Notes: generated by a model from the letters alone, not told the origin. Positions 42,309 to 53,096 are shown, counted from the first letter of the stretch. The stretch is DNA of 64,000 nt from Arthrobacter sp. SLBN-112 (GCF_030944625.1 NZ_JAUSXY010000001.1:2356001-2420000), one strand, 5' to 3'. Numbers and translations: made by a program.

Positions 42309-43204
42309 TACGCTCCCAGTCCGTGCCGAACCATAGTTCGGAATGCCCCGGCATCGCCGGTCTTCAGTAGAACCGGCACAAGGGACAAGGCGTGGGCTCT
42401 TGAGGTCAGGCGCAGACGCGCGGCAAGTTCCGCCCGTCGCCAGCCCTTGGCGCGGGTCAATTCTGCAGCGAGGGCAAAGTAATCCCGCTCGCCCTGAAAG
42501 CGTGAGCCACTCATGATGAGTACTGAGGAAGCGCTGTCGGAGTGGCGGCGGTATGCGAAACACTTCTCCGGTACTACGAGGAGCGAATGTCCCTCGACGA
42601 TCATGTCGATGACGAGGGCCAAGTCCTGGATGATTGGAAACTCGTTCCGAAAATCGAAATCCCTGACCGAAGACGTCTTGAACGTTAAGGAGGGCCAATA
42701 CAGCCAGTCGCCGTGCAGGAGGCTGGTCGCCAGTTTTTCACCCGAAAGCAGTAGAGGTGCGGAAGACCTCGGCCTGAGAAGGCGTTGCTTTACCCTGTCC
42801 ACGAGCGTCTTGCTCGGTTTGCCATCTGCGTCGATAACTGTCACGCCAGGCTGGATGATGTCTGCTTCCGGGAATTCCCTGTGGGCCTGCAGGATTGTTT
42901 CCACGTAGTCGGGAAGCAGATAGTCATCACACCCCACAAAACAAACCAGATCCTGCTCCGCACGCCGAAGAGAGGTTCTGAAACTGGCAGTAATTCCTTC
43001 ATTTTGTTTTTTCTTTATGAAGGTGATGCGCGAATCGTCAAGTGATGACACATAATCCGCGATCGTGGAATCCGGGTAGGCGTCATCAACAACCGTCAAA
43101 CGCCAACGAGGATTAGTTTGTCCAAGTATGCTGTCAACTGCCAGCTTCATATATCCCGGATCTCCCCAATAGGGGATGAAAATATCGAGGGAAGTGTCCG
43201 GCAT
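42308..43204 (-). CDS. GT2 glycosyltransferase
   Basis: A 298-aa GT-A family 2 enzyme: LDIFIPYWGDPGYMKLAVDSIL, LTVVDDAYPDS and the DxD-like FVGCDDYLLPDY. The C-terminal helices have RHSDSASS, a common GT2 C-terminal feature. The start MPDTS at 43204 lies one base after the DUF2304 stop (TAAGATG), which rules out the longer frame starting at 43231. The sequence has a lower GC third-position bias than its neighbours, consistent with a strain-variable glycan cassette. Confidence 0.87.
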   Translation of the reverse strand: MPDTSLDIFIPYWGDPGYMKLAVDSILGQTNPRWRLTVVDDAYPDSTIADYVSSLDDSRITFIKKKQNEGITASFRTSLRRAEQDLVCFVGCDDYLLPDYVETILQAHREFPEADIIQPGVTVIDADGKPSKTLVDRVKQRLLRPRSSAPLLLSGEKLATSLLHGDWLYWPSLTFKTSSVRDFDFRNEFPIIQDLALVIDMIVEGHSLLVVPEKCFAYRRHSDSASSVLIMSGSRFQGERDYFALAAELTRAKGWRRAELAARLRLTSRAHALSLVPVLLKTGDAGAFRTMVRHGLGA

Positions 43205-43205
43205 C

Positions 43206-43598
43206 TTAGGGATGACCCTCAATATTCTCAATTCGGCTCTTCTGCACCCTTGGCAGCTGCTCAGTCATATGTTCAATCTGCACCCGGAGAATTGCCACTT
43301 CCTCTGCCAGTGCCCGCGTTTCGTCTTCTACCACGGATATCTCCCAAGACAGGTGGAGACTGACGCCCAAGAGCATCAGAATGCTAAGAATAAACAGCAG
43401 GTTTGATGGCAACTGCACTCCGGCAGCGCGTGCGACCAAGTCCAGCAGTTGTGGGAAAGCTGCCAGTACAAGAGTGGCTATGCCAACGACGAGCCACCAA
43501 ATGGCGTACTTTTCGCGTAGTTTCTTGCGGCGCAACATCTCAACGACGAGACCCACAATAGCGAGGGCCAACACGAACGCGGCGACATTGGGCATCAT
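43206..43598 (-). CDS. DUF2304 domain membrane protein
   Basis: A 130-aa protein with three membrane helices (about 4-20, 32-52 and 65-85) and a C-terminal coiled-coil-like stretch (VEDETRALAEEVAILRVQIEHM). The REKYAIWWL motif after the first helix is characteristic of DUF2304. These proteins regularly follow a dolichyl-phosphate-mannose-synthase-like GT2, as here, where the start overlaps that gene's stop (ATGA). A partnership in anchoring or handling a polyprenyl-phosphate sugar is likely but unproved. Confidence 0.9.
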   Translation of the reverse strand: MMPNVAAFVLALAIVGLVVEMLRRKKLREKYAIWWLVVGIATLVLAAFPQLLDLVARAAGVQLPSNLLFILSILMLLGVSLHLSWEISVVEDETRALAEEVAILRVQIEHMTEQLPRVQKSRIENIEGHP

Positions 43599-44347
43599 TT
43601 TTGTCCTGCTGTAGCTGGAATGGGAAGAGTCAGATGTGAGCGTTTCCGGGTGAGGGCGAACGCAAGGGCAAAGAATGAACGGCCGAGATACACAGCCGCT
43701 TTGACAGGATGATGGCTTGGGGTGCCGCCCTGCCGCGGGCGCATTTCGACAGGAACCTGAGTGACCTTCAAGCCTGAGCGGATCGCAACTACAAGGGAGT
43801 CGATAGTGTCTCCGAGGTATTCGGCAGGATAATGGTCCAGGTATTGTGCGATCGCTCTGCGGTTAGCTGCACGGAACCCGGAAGTAACGTCCGTTAGGGG
43901 AGTCTTTGCGAGGCGTGACAATACTAAAGCCAGAAGCTTCATGGCCCACTTTCGCGGGCCGCTGACGGCGTAGTCGCCGCGATCGGCAAACCTGGCGCCG
44001 ATCGAGATGTCAGCCGACTCCAATCCGTTGAGTACTTCCCGGATGTTGCGCGGGTCATGTTGGCCGTCAGCGTCGACCTGGATAACTTGACCATAGCCAA
44101 GCCGGTCGGCGTACTTGAAGCCTGCCCTCATGGCGCCGCCAACCCCCAGATTGAAGGGAAGGTTCATGACGGAGGCGCCGGCAGCGGCTGCCTCGAAAGC
44201 CGTCTGGTCAGTTGACCCATCGTTTACGACAAGTACGTCGTAGGGCTCATCCAGAGCGAGTACCTCGGCAACGGTAGTCCCCACGCAAGCGGCTTCATTC
44301 CATGCCGGCATGATGACCAGGACACGATTGCTTTCCAAAGTGCGCAT
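43595..44347 (-). CDS. GT2 polyprenyl-phosphate glycosyltransferase (DPM synthase-like)
   Basis: A 250-aa GT2 enzyme: VLVIMPAWNEAACVGTTVAEV, VLVVNDGSTDQT, NLGVGGAMRAGFKYA, and the DxD motif in QVDADGQHDP. This is the pattern of dolichyl-phosphate mannose or undecaprenyl-phosphate sugar synthases, which load a sugar onto a polyprenyl phosphate. The start MRTLESN at 44347 is used because the upstream 16 codons of the longer frame are Pro/Arg-rich and not family-like. It is the first gene of a six-gene minus-strand operon ending at the DUF6541-like gene. Confidence 0.9.
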   Translation of the reverse strand: MRTLESNRVLVIMPAWNEAACVGTTVAEVLALDEPYDVLVVNDGSTDQTAFEAAAAGASVMNLPFNLGVGGAMRAGFKYADRLGYGQVIQVDADGQHDPRNIREVLNGLESADISIGARFADRGDYAVSGPRKWAMKLLALVLSRLAKTPLTDVTSGFRAANRRAIAQYLDHYPAEYLGDTIDSLVVAIRSGLKVTQVPVEMRPRQGGTPSHHPVKAAVYLGRSFFALAFALTRKRSHLTLPIPATAGQK

Positions 44348-44591
44348 AATATCCCAACTATACCAATGCGGCGGCGGCGGCCGGCGGCAGCCCATGGCCT
44401 TCCTGACCGCGCAGGCTTCAGGACCTGGCTAGGCAGGTGAGGCAAGGCGGCGCATTGAATCCTACGCTTTAGCGGCCTCGTCCTGCTAACCGGCACTCAA
44501 AGGTCAGGACGGAGCATTCCCGCGGACGCTGGCTGCTGCGGTACACGAGCCGGCCTTGTTGCCCCCTTGAAATCCGATAGTCTCGTATGCC

Positions 44592-45344
44592 ATGACTAGT
44601 GGACTGCCCCCATTTGCGGCTACCCCCCGGATAAGTGTCTGCATGGCCAGCTACCGTGGTGCCCTCTACATCGAGGAACAGATTTCGTCCATCCTGCAGG
44701 AACTGGGACCGAACGATGAACTGGTCATCGTCGACGATGCATCTCCCGATGACACCGTTGAAGTGATCAGGGAGTTCAACGATCCACGGGTTCGGTTGAT
44801 CCAGAACGCAAGTAACTCGGGCTACGTCAGGACCTTCGAAAAAGCCGTGCTGGCGAGCAAGGGCGAGTTCATCTTCCTCTCCGACCAGGACGATGTCTGG
44901 GTTCCCGGCCGGGTTAACCAGATGCTGGAAGGGCTGCAAAAGTCAGCTATGGTCGCCACGAACTTCGCGATGCTCGGTGGCGGACCCCGGCCATGGATAC
45001 CTCCGCTCAAATCCGCGATGGACTCCCGACGCCTGGCGAACCTGCTCGGAATCATGATTGGCTACCGAGCTTATTACGGGTGCGGTATGGCATTTCGGCG
45101 CGAGCTTATCCCTGTGCTTACTCCCATTCCGGCGTATGTTCGCGAGTCCCACGACCTGTGGTTTGCAATATGCGGCAACGTGGCCCGGTCGATTGTGCAC
45201 TTGGAAGCGCCCAGTCTGCTGCGCCGCCTGCACGATCAAAACGAGACGCCGAGCGGCTTTCGTTCCCTGCGGCGGATCGTCGAGGCCAGACTCATGCTGG
45301 GACGGTTACTTCTGGAGGCTTCCCGGAGACTTCGAAGGCGGTAA
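44592..45344 (+). CDS. GT2 glycosyltransferase, rhamnosyltransferase-like
   Basis: A 250-aa GT-A enzyme: ISVCMASYRGALYIEEQISSIL, VIVDDASPDDT, FLSDQDDVWVPGRV and a C-terminal SHDLWFAI. The SDQDDVW motif is common in rhamnosyltransferases of polysaccharide clusters. It is the first gene of the plus-strand half (then rmlB and rmlCD), divergent from the GT2/DUF2304 operon across a 244-base gap. A GATAGT box ends 10 bases before the ATG and no ribosome-binding site is visible, so the mRNA may be nearly leaderless. Confidence 0.88.
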   Translation: MTSGLPPFAATPRISVCMASYRGALYIEEQISSILQELGPNDELVIVDDASPDDTVEVIREFNDPRVRLIQNASNSGYVRTFEKAVLASKGEFIFLSDQDDVWVPGRVNQMLEGLQKSAMVATNFAMLGGGPRPWIPPLKSAMDSRRLANLLGIMIGYRAYYGCGMAFRRELIPVLTPIPAYVRESHDLWFAICGNVARSIVHLEAPSLLRRLHDQNETPSGFRSLRRIVEARLMLGRLLLEASRRLRRR

Positions 45345-45365
45345 GCGGCATGGTCGAGCGGCTAA

Positions 45366-46373
<1,008 letters not shown>

Positions 46374-46376
46374 AAG

Positions 46377-47798
46377 ATGTCGATCCAATTTTCGAAGAAG
46401 CTTGCCGCCCACGAAACCCCGATTCCCGGTGTCGTCGTTTACGACCTCCCCGTACACGGGGACAACCGGGGATGGTTTAAGGAAAACTGGCAGCGGGAAA
46501 AGATGGTTGCCCTGGGCCTGCCCGATTTTCGTCCCGTCCAGAACAACATCTCTTTCAATGAGAAAACCGGTACTACCCGCGGTATCCACGCGGAGCCCTG
46601 GGACAAGTTCATCTCCGTTGCCACGGGGAGGATTTTTGGGGCTTGGGTAGACCTTCGGGAGGGACCCACCTTCGGTGCTGTGTTCACCGCCGAGTTGGAC
46701 CCCAGTCAGGCGATTTTCATTCCAAGAGGCGTAGGCAACGCTTTTCAGACCTTGGAAGACAACACCGCTTACACCTATCTTGTCAACGACCATTGGTCCG
46801 CGGATGCTCAAGGGCAATACACCTTTCTGAATCTCGCCGATGAGTCGGCAGCCATCCAGTGGCCCATCTCCCTTGACCAGGCAGAACTATCGGACAAGGA
46901 CAAGGCCCACCCCCGGTTGGCTGACGTCGTCCCCATGCCACCGAAGAAAATTCTGGTGGTGGGTGCGGACGGCCAGCTTGGCCGGGCGCTGCGGAGGCAT
47001 TACGACGGCGACCCGTCCGTTGAGTTCGCCGGGCGCAGTGACTTCGATATCACCGATGCTGGGACCTTCCTGGCCCGTAGCTGGAAGAACTACTCGACCA
47101 TCATTAATGCAGCCGCCTACACCGCCGTGGATGCAGCCGAAACCCCTGAAGGCCGCATCGCTGCCTGGGCCAATAACGTGACGGCTGTGGCACTTTTGGC
47201 CAGAACCGCCGTCGAACACGACCTGACTCTCGTGCACGTCTCGTCCGACTACGTCTTTGACGGTTCACGTGCCCTGCATTCGGAGGAAGAACCCTTCTCA
47301 CCCCTGGGTGTCTACGGCCAGACAAAGGCTGCTGGTGATGCTCTGGTGAGCGTCGTACCGCGACATTTCATCATCCGGACGAGCTGGGTTATTGGCGATG
47401 GCAACAACTTCGTCCGTACCATGGCTTCCCTCGCGGCACGTGGGGTCGAGCCCTCGGTGGTCAACGACCAGGTCGGGCGGCTTACATTTACCGACGACAT
47501 CGCCGCAGGCATCCGGCACCTCCTCGCGGCAGGAGGCTACGGCACCTACAACCTGACAAATGACGGCGAACCGCAGTCCTGGGCCCAGATTGCCTCTGAC
47601 GTTTTTCAATTGTCCGGGGCCTCGCGTGAGGCTGTTACCGGAGTCAGCACTGCCGAGTACTTCCGAGGCAAACAAGCCGCCCCGCGCCCTTTGAACAGCG
47701 TGCTCGACCTGGCAAAGATCAAAGCATCCGGTTTCGTGCCGAGGCCTGCCCGGGAAGTTCTGGAAGACTACCTCTCCCGGCAGACAACGAGGGCATAG
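46377..47798 (+). CDS. rfbCD: RmlC-RmlD fusion: dTDP-4-keto-6-deoxyglucose 3,5-epimerase / dTDP-4-keto-L-rhamnose reductase
   Basis: A 473-aa fusion covering the last two steps to dTDP-L-rhamnose. The N-terminal cupin epimerase (about 1-185) has VYDLPVHGDNRGWFKENWQ, GTTRGIHAEPWDKFIS and FIPRGVGNAFQTLED. The C-terminal SDR reductase (about 192-473) has ILVVGADGQLGRALRRH, HVSSDYVFDG and PLGVYGQTKAAGD with Tyr and Lys. Such fusions are known in Micrococcaceae and some other actinobacteria. With RmlA and RmlB present, the window encodes a full rhamnose-donor pathway. Confidence 0.94.
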   Translation: MSIQFSKKLAAHETPIPGVVVYDLPVHGDNRGWFKENWQREKMVALGLPDFRPVQNNISFNEKTGTTRGIHAEPWDKFISVATGRIFGAWVDLREGPTFGAVFTAELDPSQAIFIPRGVGNAFQTLEDNTAYTYLVNDHWSADAQGQYTFLNLADESAAIQWPISLDQAELSDKDKAHPRLADVVPMPPKKILVVGADGQLGRALRRHYDGDPSVEFAGRSDFDITDAGTFLARSWKNYSTIINAAAYTAVDAAETPEGRIAAWANNVTAVALLARTAVEHDLTLVHVSSDYVFDGSRALHSEEEPFSPLGVYGQTKAAGDALVSVVPRHFIIRTSWVIGDGNNFVRTMASLAARGVEPSVVNDQVGRLTFTDDIAAGIRHLLAAGGYGTYNLTNDGEPQSWAQIASDVFQLSGASREAVTGVSTAEYFRGKQAAPRPLNSVLDLAKIKASGFVPRPAREVLEDYLSRQTTRA

Positions 47799-47808
47799 CG
47801 GGTTCACC

Positions 47809-48798
47809 ATGCCTTTTAACTCCCACTCGTTTGGCATCATCGCCTTGGCGGCCTACCAGCCGGATTGGAACCTGTTCCGTACGCAACTGCTGTCCATCCA
47901 GGCCCAGACTCACGCAAACTTCCAGTGCCTGATCTCCGCAGATGGGGGAGACGCTGAGGTCGAGGATTTCGTCGCACGAGAGCTGGGCGCCGATGAGCGC
48001 TTCAGGGTTCTTGGTTTTCCCGATCGCCTGGGCTTTTATGGCAATTTCGAGCGCGTACTCAGTGAAGTTCCCGAGAATGCGTCTTGGGTAGCACTGTCTG
48101 ACCAGGATGACTCGTGGTACCCCACCAAGATCGAAACCCTGCTTCCCTATCTGGACAGCGTTAGTCTGGTTGCCGGGCAGGCAAGAGTAGTGCGGCTCCC
48201 CGGCAATCAGGTGGTAGCTGAGTCAACACAACGCAGCAATGTCGGGCTCGGGTCCTTGCTCGCTCAAAACCAGGTGACAGGAAGCCTGTGCGTATTTCGC
48301 CGGGGCCTTCTTGACCTTGCGCTCCCTTTTCCTCGGCTTGAAACCATAACGCAGGTTCATGACCATTGGCTTGCTGTTTGCGCCAAGGCTACGGGAGATG
48401 TACGGCTGGTCAGCGACGTAGTCCAGGACTACGTCCAACATGGCGGAAACGTCTTGGGTGAGGTGGCCGGTCGAAAGAGCCCGGCGCAATCCCTCAATCA
48501 TCTCAGGGACATGTCAAGAAAATACCGTGGCAGCGATAGCCCTGTCGCCATGCTCCAAGCTGCCAACGACTTGAGCTTCGGTTGGAGAAGGGTCATGGCC
48601 GATGCGTTGCGGAAACGCCTGGACCTGAGCAATGCCGCAGATGACGCGGTGGCGGCCTACGAGACTGGCCACCGTTGGATGGGTACCATCAGGACACTCG
48701 TTTCCGGGCTAAGAAGCGGAGAGGTCGCGCTTCCATGTTTCCTGGAATTTCTCGCTGGCTTTCCTGTCGAGCTTTTCGCGAAGGCCTCCAGGCTTTAG
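47809..48798 (+). CDS. GT2 glycosyltransferase, rhamnosyltransferase-like
   Basis: A 329-aa GT-A enzyme: GIIALAAYQPDWNLFRTQLLSI, CLISADGGDAEVEDF, and ALSDQDDSWYPTKIE as the metal motif; TQVHDHWLAVCA contains the usual His/Asp pair. The C-terminal helices may associate with the membrane. It follows rmlCD by 10 bases in the same strand and is probably in the same transcript. It is convergent with the flippase gene 59 bases later. Confidence 0.87.
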   Translation: MPFNSHSFGIIALAAYQPDWNLFRTQLLSIQAQTHANFQCLISADGGDAEVEDFVARELGADERFRVLGFPDRLGFYGNFERVLSEVPENASWVALSDQDDSWYPTKIETLLPYLDSVSLVAGQARVVRLPGNQVVAESTQRSNVGLGSLLAQNQVTGSLCVFRRGLLDLALPFPRLETITQVHDHWLAVCAKATGDVRLVSDVVQDYVQHGGNVLGEVAGRKSPAQSLNHLRDMSRKYRGSDSPVAMLQAANDLSFGWRRVMADALRKRLDLSNAADDAVAAYETGHRWMGTIRTLVSGLRSGEVALPCFLEFLAGFPVELFAKASRL

Positions 48799-48857
48799 GG
48801 GAATTTGGTTCCGCTTTGTTCCCATTGGCCGCAACTGCACGGTGACTCGTTGATTTC

Positions 48858-50084
48858 CTAGCGGTTCTGCAGACATTTGCGCACCACCATAAGCTGGTAG
48901 CCCGCTACAACAAATTCAGCGAGACCTACTGACCATGCGACGCCCGGCGCTCCCATCAGTAAACCCAGTACCAACATTAGGGGAACGTTCAGGGCGGCGC
49001 CCACCGCTGTGGACGTGGCAAGGGCTGCCCCCCGTCCAAGGGGAATGAGGCACGCGAGCCCCACGATCTGCGCTATCAGCACGCCGGCCAGGATAGCCCC
49101 AAAAGGGATGCTGAGGCTGAAGCCAATGACGATTGCCCCGCCCGAGAAGATCGTACTGGCCCACGGAGTCAGCACGGCGAGTAGACCGCCGGCAATGAGC
49201 CCGGCAGCCGGGGCCAACTTCGCCACTGTTGCTATCCTGCGCAAACTCTGCGTGCGCCCGGCCTCAGGAATCCACCCCTGGATCACCTGGAGAATAGGAC
49301 CAAAACCTGCGACGGCAAAGCGGAACAGTTTGTCGGCCAAGGCGTACTGGGGGAGCGCTGCGTTCACTACCTGGTTGACCACAAGCATGGGCAGGTTACT
49401 GTTCAGGCTGCCAGTCCCGGCCGCAATCACTCCATGCTTCTGATCCTTCAAACGTTTCATCGCCGGGCCGATTCGCAGATCGGCTTCCAGAGGCCGTTCT
49501 GCCTGGGCAAGGACGCCTGCTGCACCAGAGACGACCGCCAGCAGGTTGAAGACCAACAGCGACAAGACAAAAACAATTGGATGCGGAATGAGTTGGATCA
49601 ACACGAGGCCAGCGATGGTTCCGAGTCCTTGGGGGAGTACGTCGAATAGGAACAGTCTCCAAGGCTTTGCCTGACCTATAAAAAACCAAGAGGCCCCCAC
49701 GAAAGGGAGAACGTACGCTACCGATGCCAATGCGGCCACAAACGGGTCTGTTTTGGATATCAGCAGCATCACCACGAACATCACCGGCGCACCAAACAGC
49801 AAGAGGTAGCCCCGGCTGACAAGTGAATCTACAAACATTTGAGGACGTTTCTCGGCCGGGAGCGACGCAACGAGGGCAGCACCCACTGTGCCCCAGCCGA
49901 AGGCCACGATGATCCCAAAAATGGCAGCAGTGGCCTGCGCCAGAGCCAGTTCACCCCACACTTCTTTACCCAGAGTGGAGATAACGAAGGGGATGGCGAG
50001 CAAATTGACGGCGGTCGAAAACACAAGGGAAGTCGCGAAGCCGCCAAAGCGGCGAACTAAAGAATTGGTGCCTGCAGAAACCAA
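48858..50084 (-). CDS. Wzx-type oligosaccharide flippase (MATE/MOP superfamily)
   Basis: A 408-aa protein with about 12 membrane helices. LVFSTAVNLLAIPFVISTLGKEVWG at the N-terminus is the typical first helix pair of lipid-linked oligosaccharide flippases. It would turn undecaprenyl-diphosphate-linked repeat units to the outside, as an alternative to the ABC exporter encoded further upstream. The TTG start at 50084 is supported by GGAGGA nine bases upstream. It lies downstream of the DUF7657-like gene on the same strand, with a 165-base gap. No Wzy polymerase was identified with certainty. Confidence 0.86.
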   Translation of the reverse strand: MVSAGTNSLVRRFGGFATSLVFSTAVNLLAIPFVISTLGKEVWGELALAQATAAIFGIIVAFGWGTVGAALVASLPAEKRPQMFVDSLVSRGYLLLFGAPVMFVVMLLISKTDPFVAALASVAYVLPFVGASWFFIGQAKPWRLFLFDVLPQGLGTIAGLVLIQLIPHPIVFVLSLLVFNLLAVVSGAAGVLAQAERPLEADLRIGPAMKRLKDQKHGVIAAGTGSLNSNLPMLVVNQVVNAALPQYALADKLFRFAVAGFGPILQVIQGWIPEAGRTQSLRRIATVAKLAPAAGLIAGGLLAVLTPWASTIFSGGAIVIGFSLSIPFGAILAGVLIAQIVGLACLIPLGRGAALATSTAVGAALNVPLMLVLGLLMGAPGVAWSVGLAEFVVAGYQLMVVRKCLQNR

Positions 50085-50249
50085 AAGTAATTCCTCCGAT
50101 CAGGAAATTGCATGCCTTCACCGACAATTCAGGCGTAGTTCTGGTCGGCCGCCAGGAAATAAGTTCCAGTTGTCCTTAAAGTCCGGGGAAATTCCATTTC
50201 TTGTCCATCGCTGGGCGCCAGGGACAACAATGCGAGCTCGAAATTGGCG

Positions 50250-52211
50250 TTACTTGAATTTGTAGATGGAAAATTCTTTACCAGACCAAGTAAGGGTGCG
50301 TTCAGGAACTAGGCACGGTGCATCCAACTTGTGGGATGAAGCGATGCCTTGGAGGCTCGGCCACCGATTCTTAAGGTCGCATGGATCTACCCGCACCACG
50401 GTTGTGTCTGTTGCGACAGTTCCAAAATCAATAGGTTGCCCCACTGTCCATTCGAAGAAGACAAACCCGCCTCCACGGTTCCAAGCGTCGGCGTGTCGGG
50501 ACTGCGGATCGAGCTTCTGCCACGCCTCGGTGTTTGGGCCTGAGCGTTGGAGGCCGCTTAGGGAGGGCACGCCATTTGCCGTCATCACAGTGTCGAAAGG
50601 GCTGAAGTCAGACGCCCAAACGCCGTTTGACGCTGCTGCTTGTCTGCCTTCCGCGCGCAGATAAGTGGCTGTCTCGGATACGCGCAGATCACCGAGGCCA
50701 AATATAAGTGGGTTTGCTCCAACAACGGGAACAGCTGCAAGCGCCGACGTAAGAACGAGCGGCCAAACCTTTGTCGGGAATTTGGTTGTGACGAATACGC
50801 ATGCCCCTACGGCCAAGGAGGCGATCAGAATCAGAGTTCGCGGCATTGTGGGCAGATACGACTGCTGGAGAGATGAGGCTGCGTAGCCGGTTACGAGGGC
50901 ACAACTGGCTGCTGCAACTGCAGGACCTCGCCAGCCCACCTTGGCCGGGAGCCGATCGAGTAGTAGGCACACCAGAATAGAGGCCAGAATTCCGCAAACC
51001 TGGGCGGCCCGGGCCGGTTGCACATAGTTCAGGAGCGGGATTGAGGATCCCCGGTCACCAAAGTTGATGGTGCACCATACGAGCCATATGAGAGAGAAGG
51101 CTCCTATGACGAGAATCGCCATGTTGTCGCGAAACTTCCCAAGGTTTCGTATGAACACAATGAGCAGAGCAGCCCAAACGAAAGCTATGGTAAATGCAGT
51201 CGAAAGTTCGCTTTGATTTATTCCTACGGGCGCCACATCCTGCATTGCTCCGAGCGCCGGCGCGCCGAAAAGCAACGCAAAGGACTGGGCTGCACCCGCT
51301 GACCGTCGGGACCCTGGGTAAACGGTATTTAGCAGCGCGGACAAGCCGGCTCGGTTTTCCCACAGCACTCCCGCCAAGAAGACCAGGGAAACAAGCCCCG
51401 CGGATCCCAGCGCAAGCAGCTTCGGCTTCCATCTTTCCCTTGATGCGAGGATCCACGCGGAAGTGGCTGCGAGTACGGGGAGGCCGAGGACGAGCGACCA
51501 TGGAATGTAGAAACTGGGCAAGCCTGCGAGCAATATGCCGGACAGCAGAGATTGCAGTGCAGGGACCAGGCGCTGCCCCAGGGCAAATCTCTTGTAGGCA
51601 GAAAGGAGCAGGCTGGAGCCGGCAATCGTGTAGGCAATCAGCTGTATGGGCATCATTGTCCACCACGAGGCAGCAGGCGACAGCGCAATTAGGAATGCTG
51701 CAAGCCATCCCCAGCGGCGGGCAGCTCCGAGCTGTGAAAACCACGTCGGTAGGAACAGGAAAAGCAGCAACGCGGGAAGCCACCAATGGGCAGCGAACAC
51801 CATGGCGTCGGGCAAGAAGGCCGCGCTCCGCAACAAAGTGGAGTCGAAGAAGACCAAGGTCTCAAAAAAGCCGCCGGAAGGATAGCGGTGCGTAATGTCC
51901 GCGGGCGCCGCCAAAACGCTCGTCGTTGGTGCTCCGCCAGTGGCCATGATCGATAGAACGATAGGTGAAAAAGCGTTGTACTCATCCGACCTGATTGGAG
52001 AAGCATCTCCAATTTGAAGACCCAAGGGATGGGCCGGGTCCTGACGCAGGGTGGGCATACCAATGGATGAGGTAGTAGCTCCCATGATCACGACGATCAC
52101 GTAGAGGAGGATGACCGCTATCCGAAGGGGATTGTCACTCCTTCCCGCGTAAGCCAGAAGCGTTGATCTCTTACCCATCTTTTCAGATGGCGGTGCTACT
52201 ACTGAACTCAA
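50250..52211 (-). CDS. Large multispanning membrane protein (DUF7657-like)
   Basis: A 653-aa protein with about 13-14 helices. The first periplasmic loop carries PIRSDEYNAFSPIV, an acidic motif like the catalytic loop of GT-C enzymes, followed by ITHRYPSGGFFETLVFF. The C-terminal 150 residues are soluble. These features match the DUF7657 type of actinobacterial glycan-cluster proteins; polymerase or GT-C transferase function is inferred. The TTG start at 52211 has GAGGA seven bases before it; an alternative ATG lies at 52178. It is divergent from gtrA. Confidence 0.8.
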   Translation of the reverse strand: MSSVVAPPSEKMGKRSTLLAYAGRSDNPLRIAVILLYVIVVIMGATTSSIGMPTLRQDPAHPLGLQIGDASPIRSDEYNAFSPIVLSIMATGGAPTTSVLAAPADITHRYPSGGFFETLVFFDSTLLRSAAFLPDAMVFAAHWWLPALLLFLFLPTWFSQLGAARRWGWLAAFLIALSPAASWWTMMPIQLIAYTIAGSSLLLSAYKRFALGQRLVPALQSLLSGILLAGLPSFYIPWSLVLGLPVLAATSAWILASRERWKPKLLALGSAGLVSLVFLAGVLWENRAGLSALLNTVYPGSRRSAGAAQSFALLFGAPALGAMQDVAPVGINQSELSTAFTIAFVWAALLIVFIRNLGKFRDNMAILVIGAFSLIWLVWCTINFGDRGSSIPLLNYVQPARAAQVCGILASILVCLLLDRLPAKVGWRGPAVAAASCALVTGYAASSLQQSYLPTMPRTLILIASLAVGACVFVTTKFPTKVWPLVLTSALAAVPVVGANPLIFGLGDLRVSETATYLRAEGRQAAASNGVWASDFSPFDTVMTANGVPSLSGLQRSGPNTEAWQKLDPQSRHADAWNRGGGFVFFEWTVGQPIDFGTVATDTTVVRVDPCDLKNRWPSLQGIASSHKLDAPCLVPERTLTWSGKEFSIYKFK

Positions 52212-52474
52212 ACGTGCGTCCTCAGGTCGGGCTGGTGTCGTTGTAACTCTTGCTTCTTCGAGCCCTCCAGGACCGCAGGAATGGTCCCTGCCGAATCGCC
52301 CTATGGTAGGCTACTAGCTAGTCCCTAGGGCGCCTCACGGCCGTTGCACTCGAATGACTGTTGGAATTCCAGCAAATGTAGTCTACCCGGCGCCCGGGCT
52401 CACTCTTACCGCGAGTGATGATTGCCGCCGTTCGTGGCCCGTCGATGCCGCCAGATCAGAAATTAAGAGGATAA

Positions 52475-52918
52475 GTGCTGAGAAGGCATTCGAAAATTTT
52501 ACTAGGCAGCGAATTGGCACGCTTCATCATAGTGGGAGGCATATCTTTTGTAATTGATCTTGGGCTGCTTATGCTGCTGCATGAGGTATTCCTTGTTGAT
52601 CTCCTGATAGCTACTCCTATAGCGTTTCTCACGAGCCTTGCATTTAATTACGCCCTTCAGCGTGTTTTTACCTTCCGTGCCGAAAACGGTAGAAGCGTAA
52701 GCTTTATCAAGTACTGTCTCCTCGTGGCATTCAATACCTTTGCCGTAGACGTCATCGTCAACTTTGCTGACTGGCTGGGTGCCGGTTACCAGATTGGGAA
52801 AGTCATTGCGACGATCCTAACGACGGCTTGGAACTTTCTCTTGTACAAGCACTGGATATTCAAGTCCGGTGCAGGCAAGAAAGTGGCTGTTGACAATATC
52901 CCGGCTCAGCGACCGTAA
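52475..52918 (+). CDS. GtrA family membrane protein
   Basis: A 147-aa GtrA-like protein with four helices: about 14-36 (LARFIIVGGISFVIDLGLLMLL), 43-62, 80-100 and 108-130. FNYALQRVFTF and WNFLLYKHWIF are the paired family motifs. GtrA proteins are thought to flip polyprenyl-phosphate-linked monosaccharides for GT-C enzymes, which fits the DPM-synthase-like and GT-C-like proteins in this region. The GTG at 52475 has AAGAGG five bases upstream. The gene and its flanks are richer in A+T than the rest of the window, which suggests transfer. Confidence 0.9.
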   Translation: MLRRHSKILLGSELARFIIVGGISFVIDLGLLMLLHEVFLVDLLIATPIAFLTSLAFNYALQRVFTFRAENGRSVSFIKYCLLVAFNTFAVDVIVNFADWLGAGYQIGKVIATILTTAWNFLLYKHWIFKSGAGKKVAVDNIPAQRP

Positions 52919-53096
52919 GTTTCGTCGGAAACATCCAGCTGTAGGAATCCAGTTGAGTGAGGCTGCTGACGGCCGAGATGCCATTTAGTGTCCTTCGCAG
53001 ATGAGCATGGTTAGCGCCGTCTGAGGCTGACGCCGTAGATGCAGCCGCTAATCGTGCGGCGTGGTGCGGGAAGAATGAGGCCGGGGCCTCTTTGAT

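Noticed and set aside
41394..42698. Long 434-aa version of the glycosyltransferase starting at 42698
   Set aside because: The first 130 residues are an Arg/Pro-rich shadow of the upstream GT2 gene; the true start overlaps that gene's stop at 42308.
53076..53092. Short palindrome GAGGCC-GG-GGCCTC before the transposase fragment as a terminator for gtrA
   Set aside because: The stem is only six pairs with a two-base loop and the tail TTTGATTT is weak; it could be part of the IS remnant instead.
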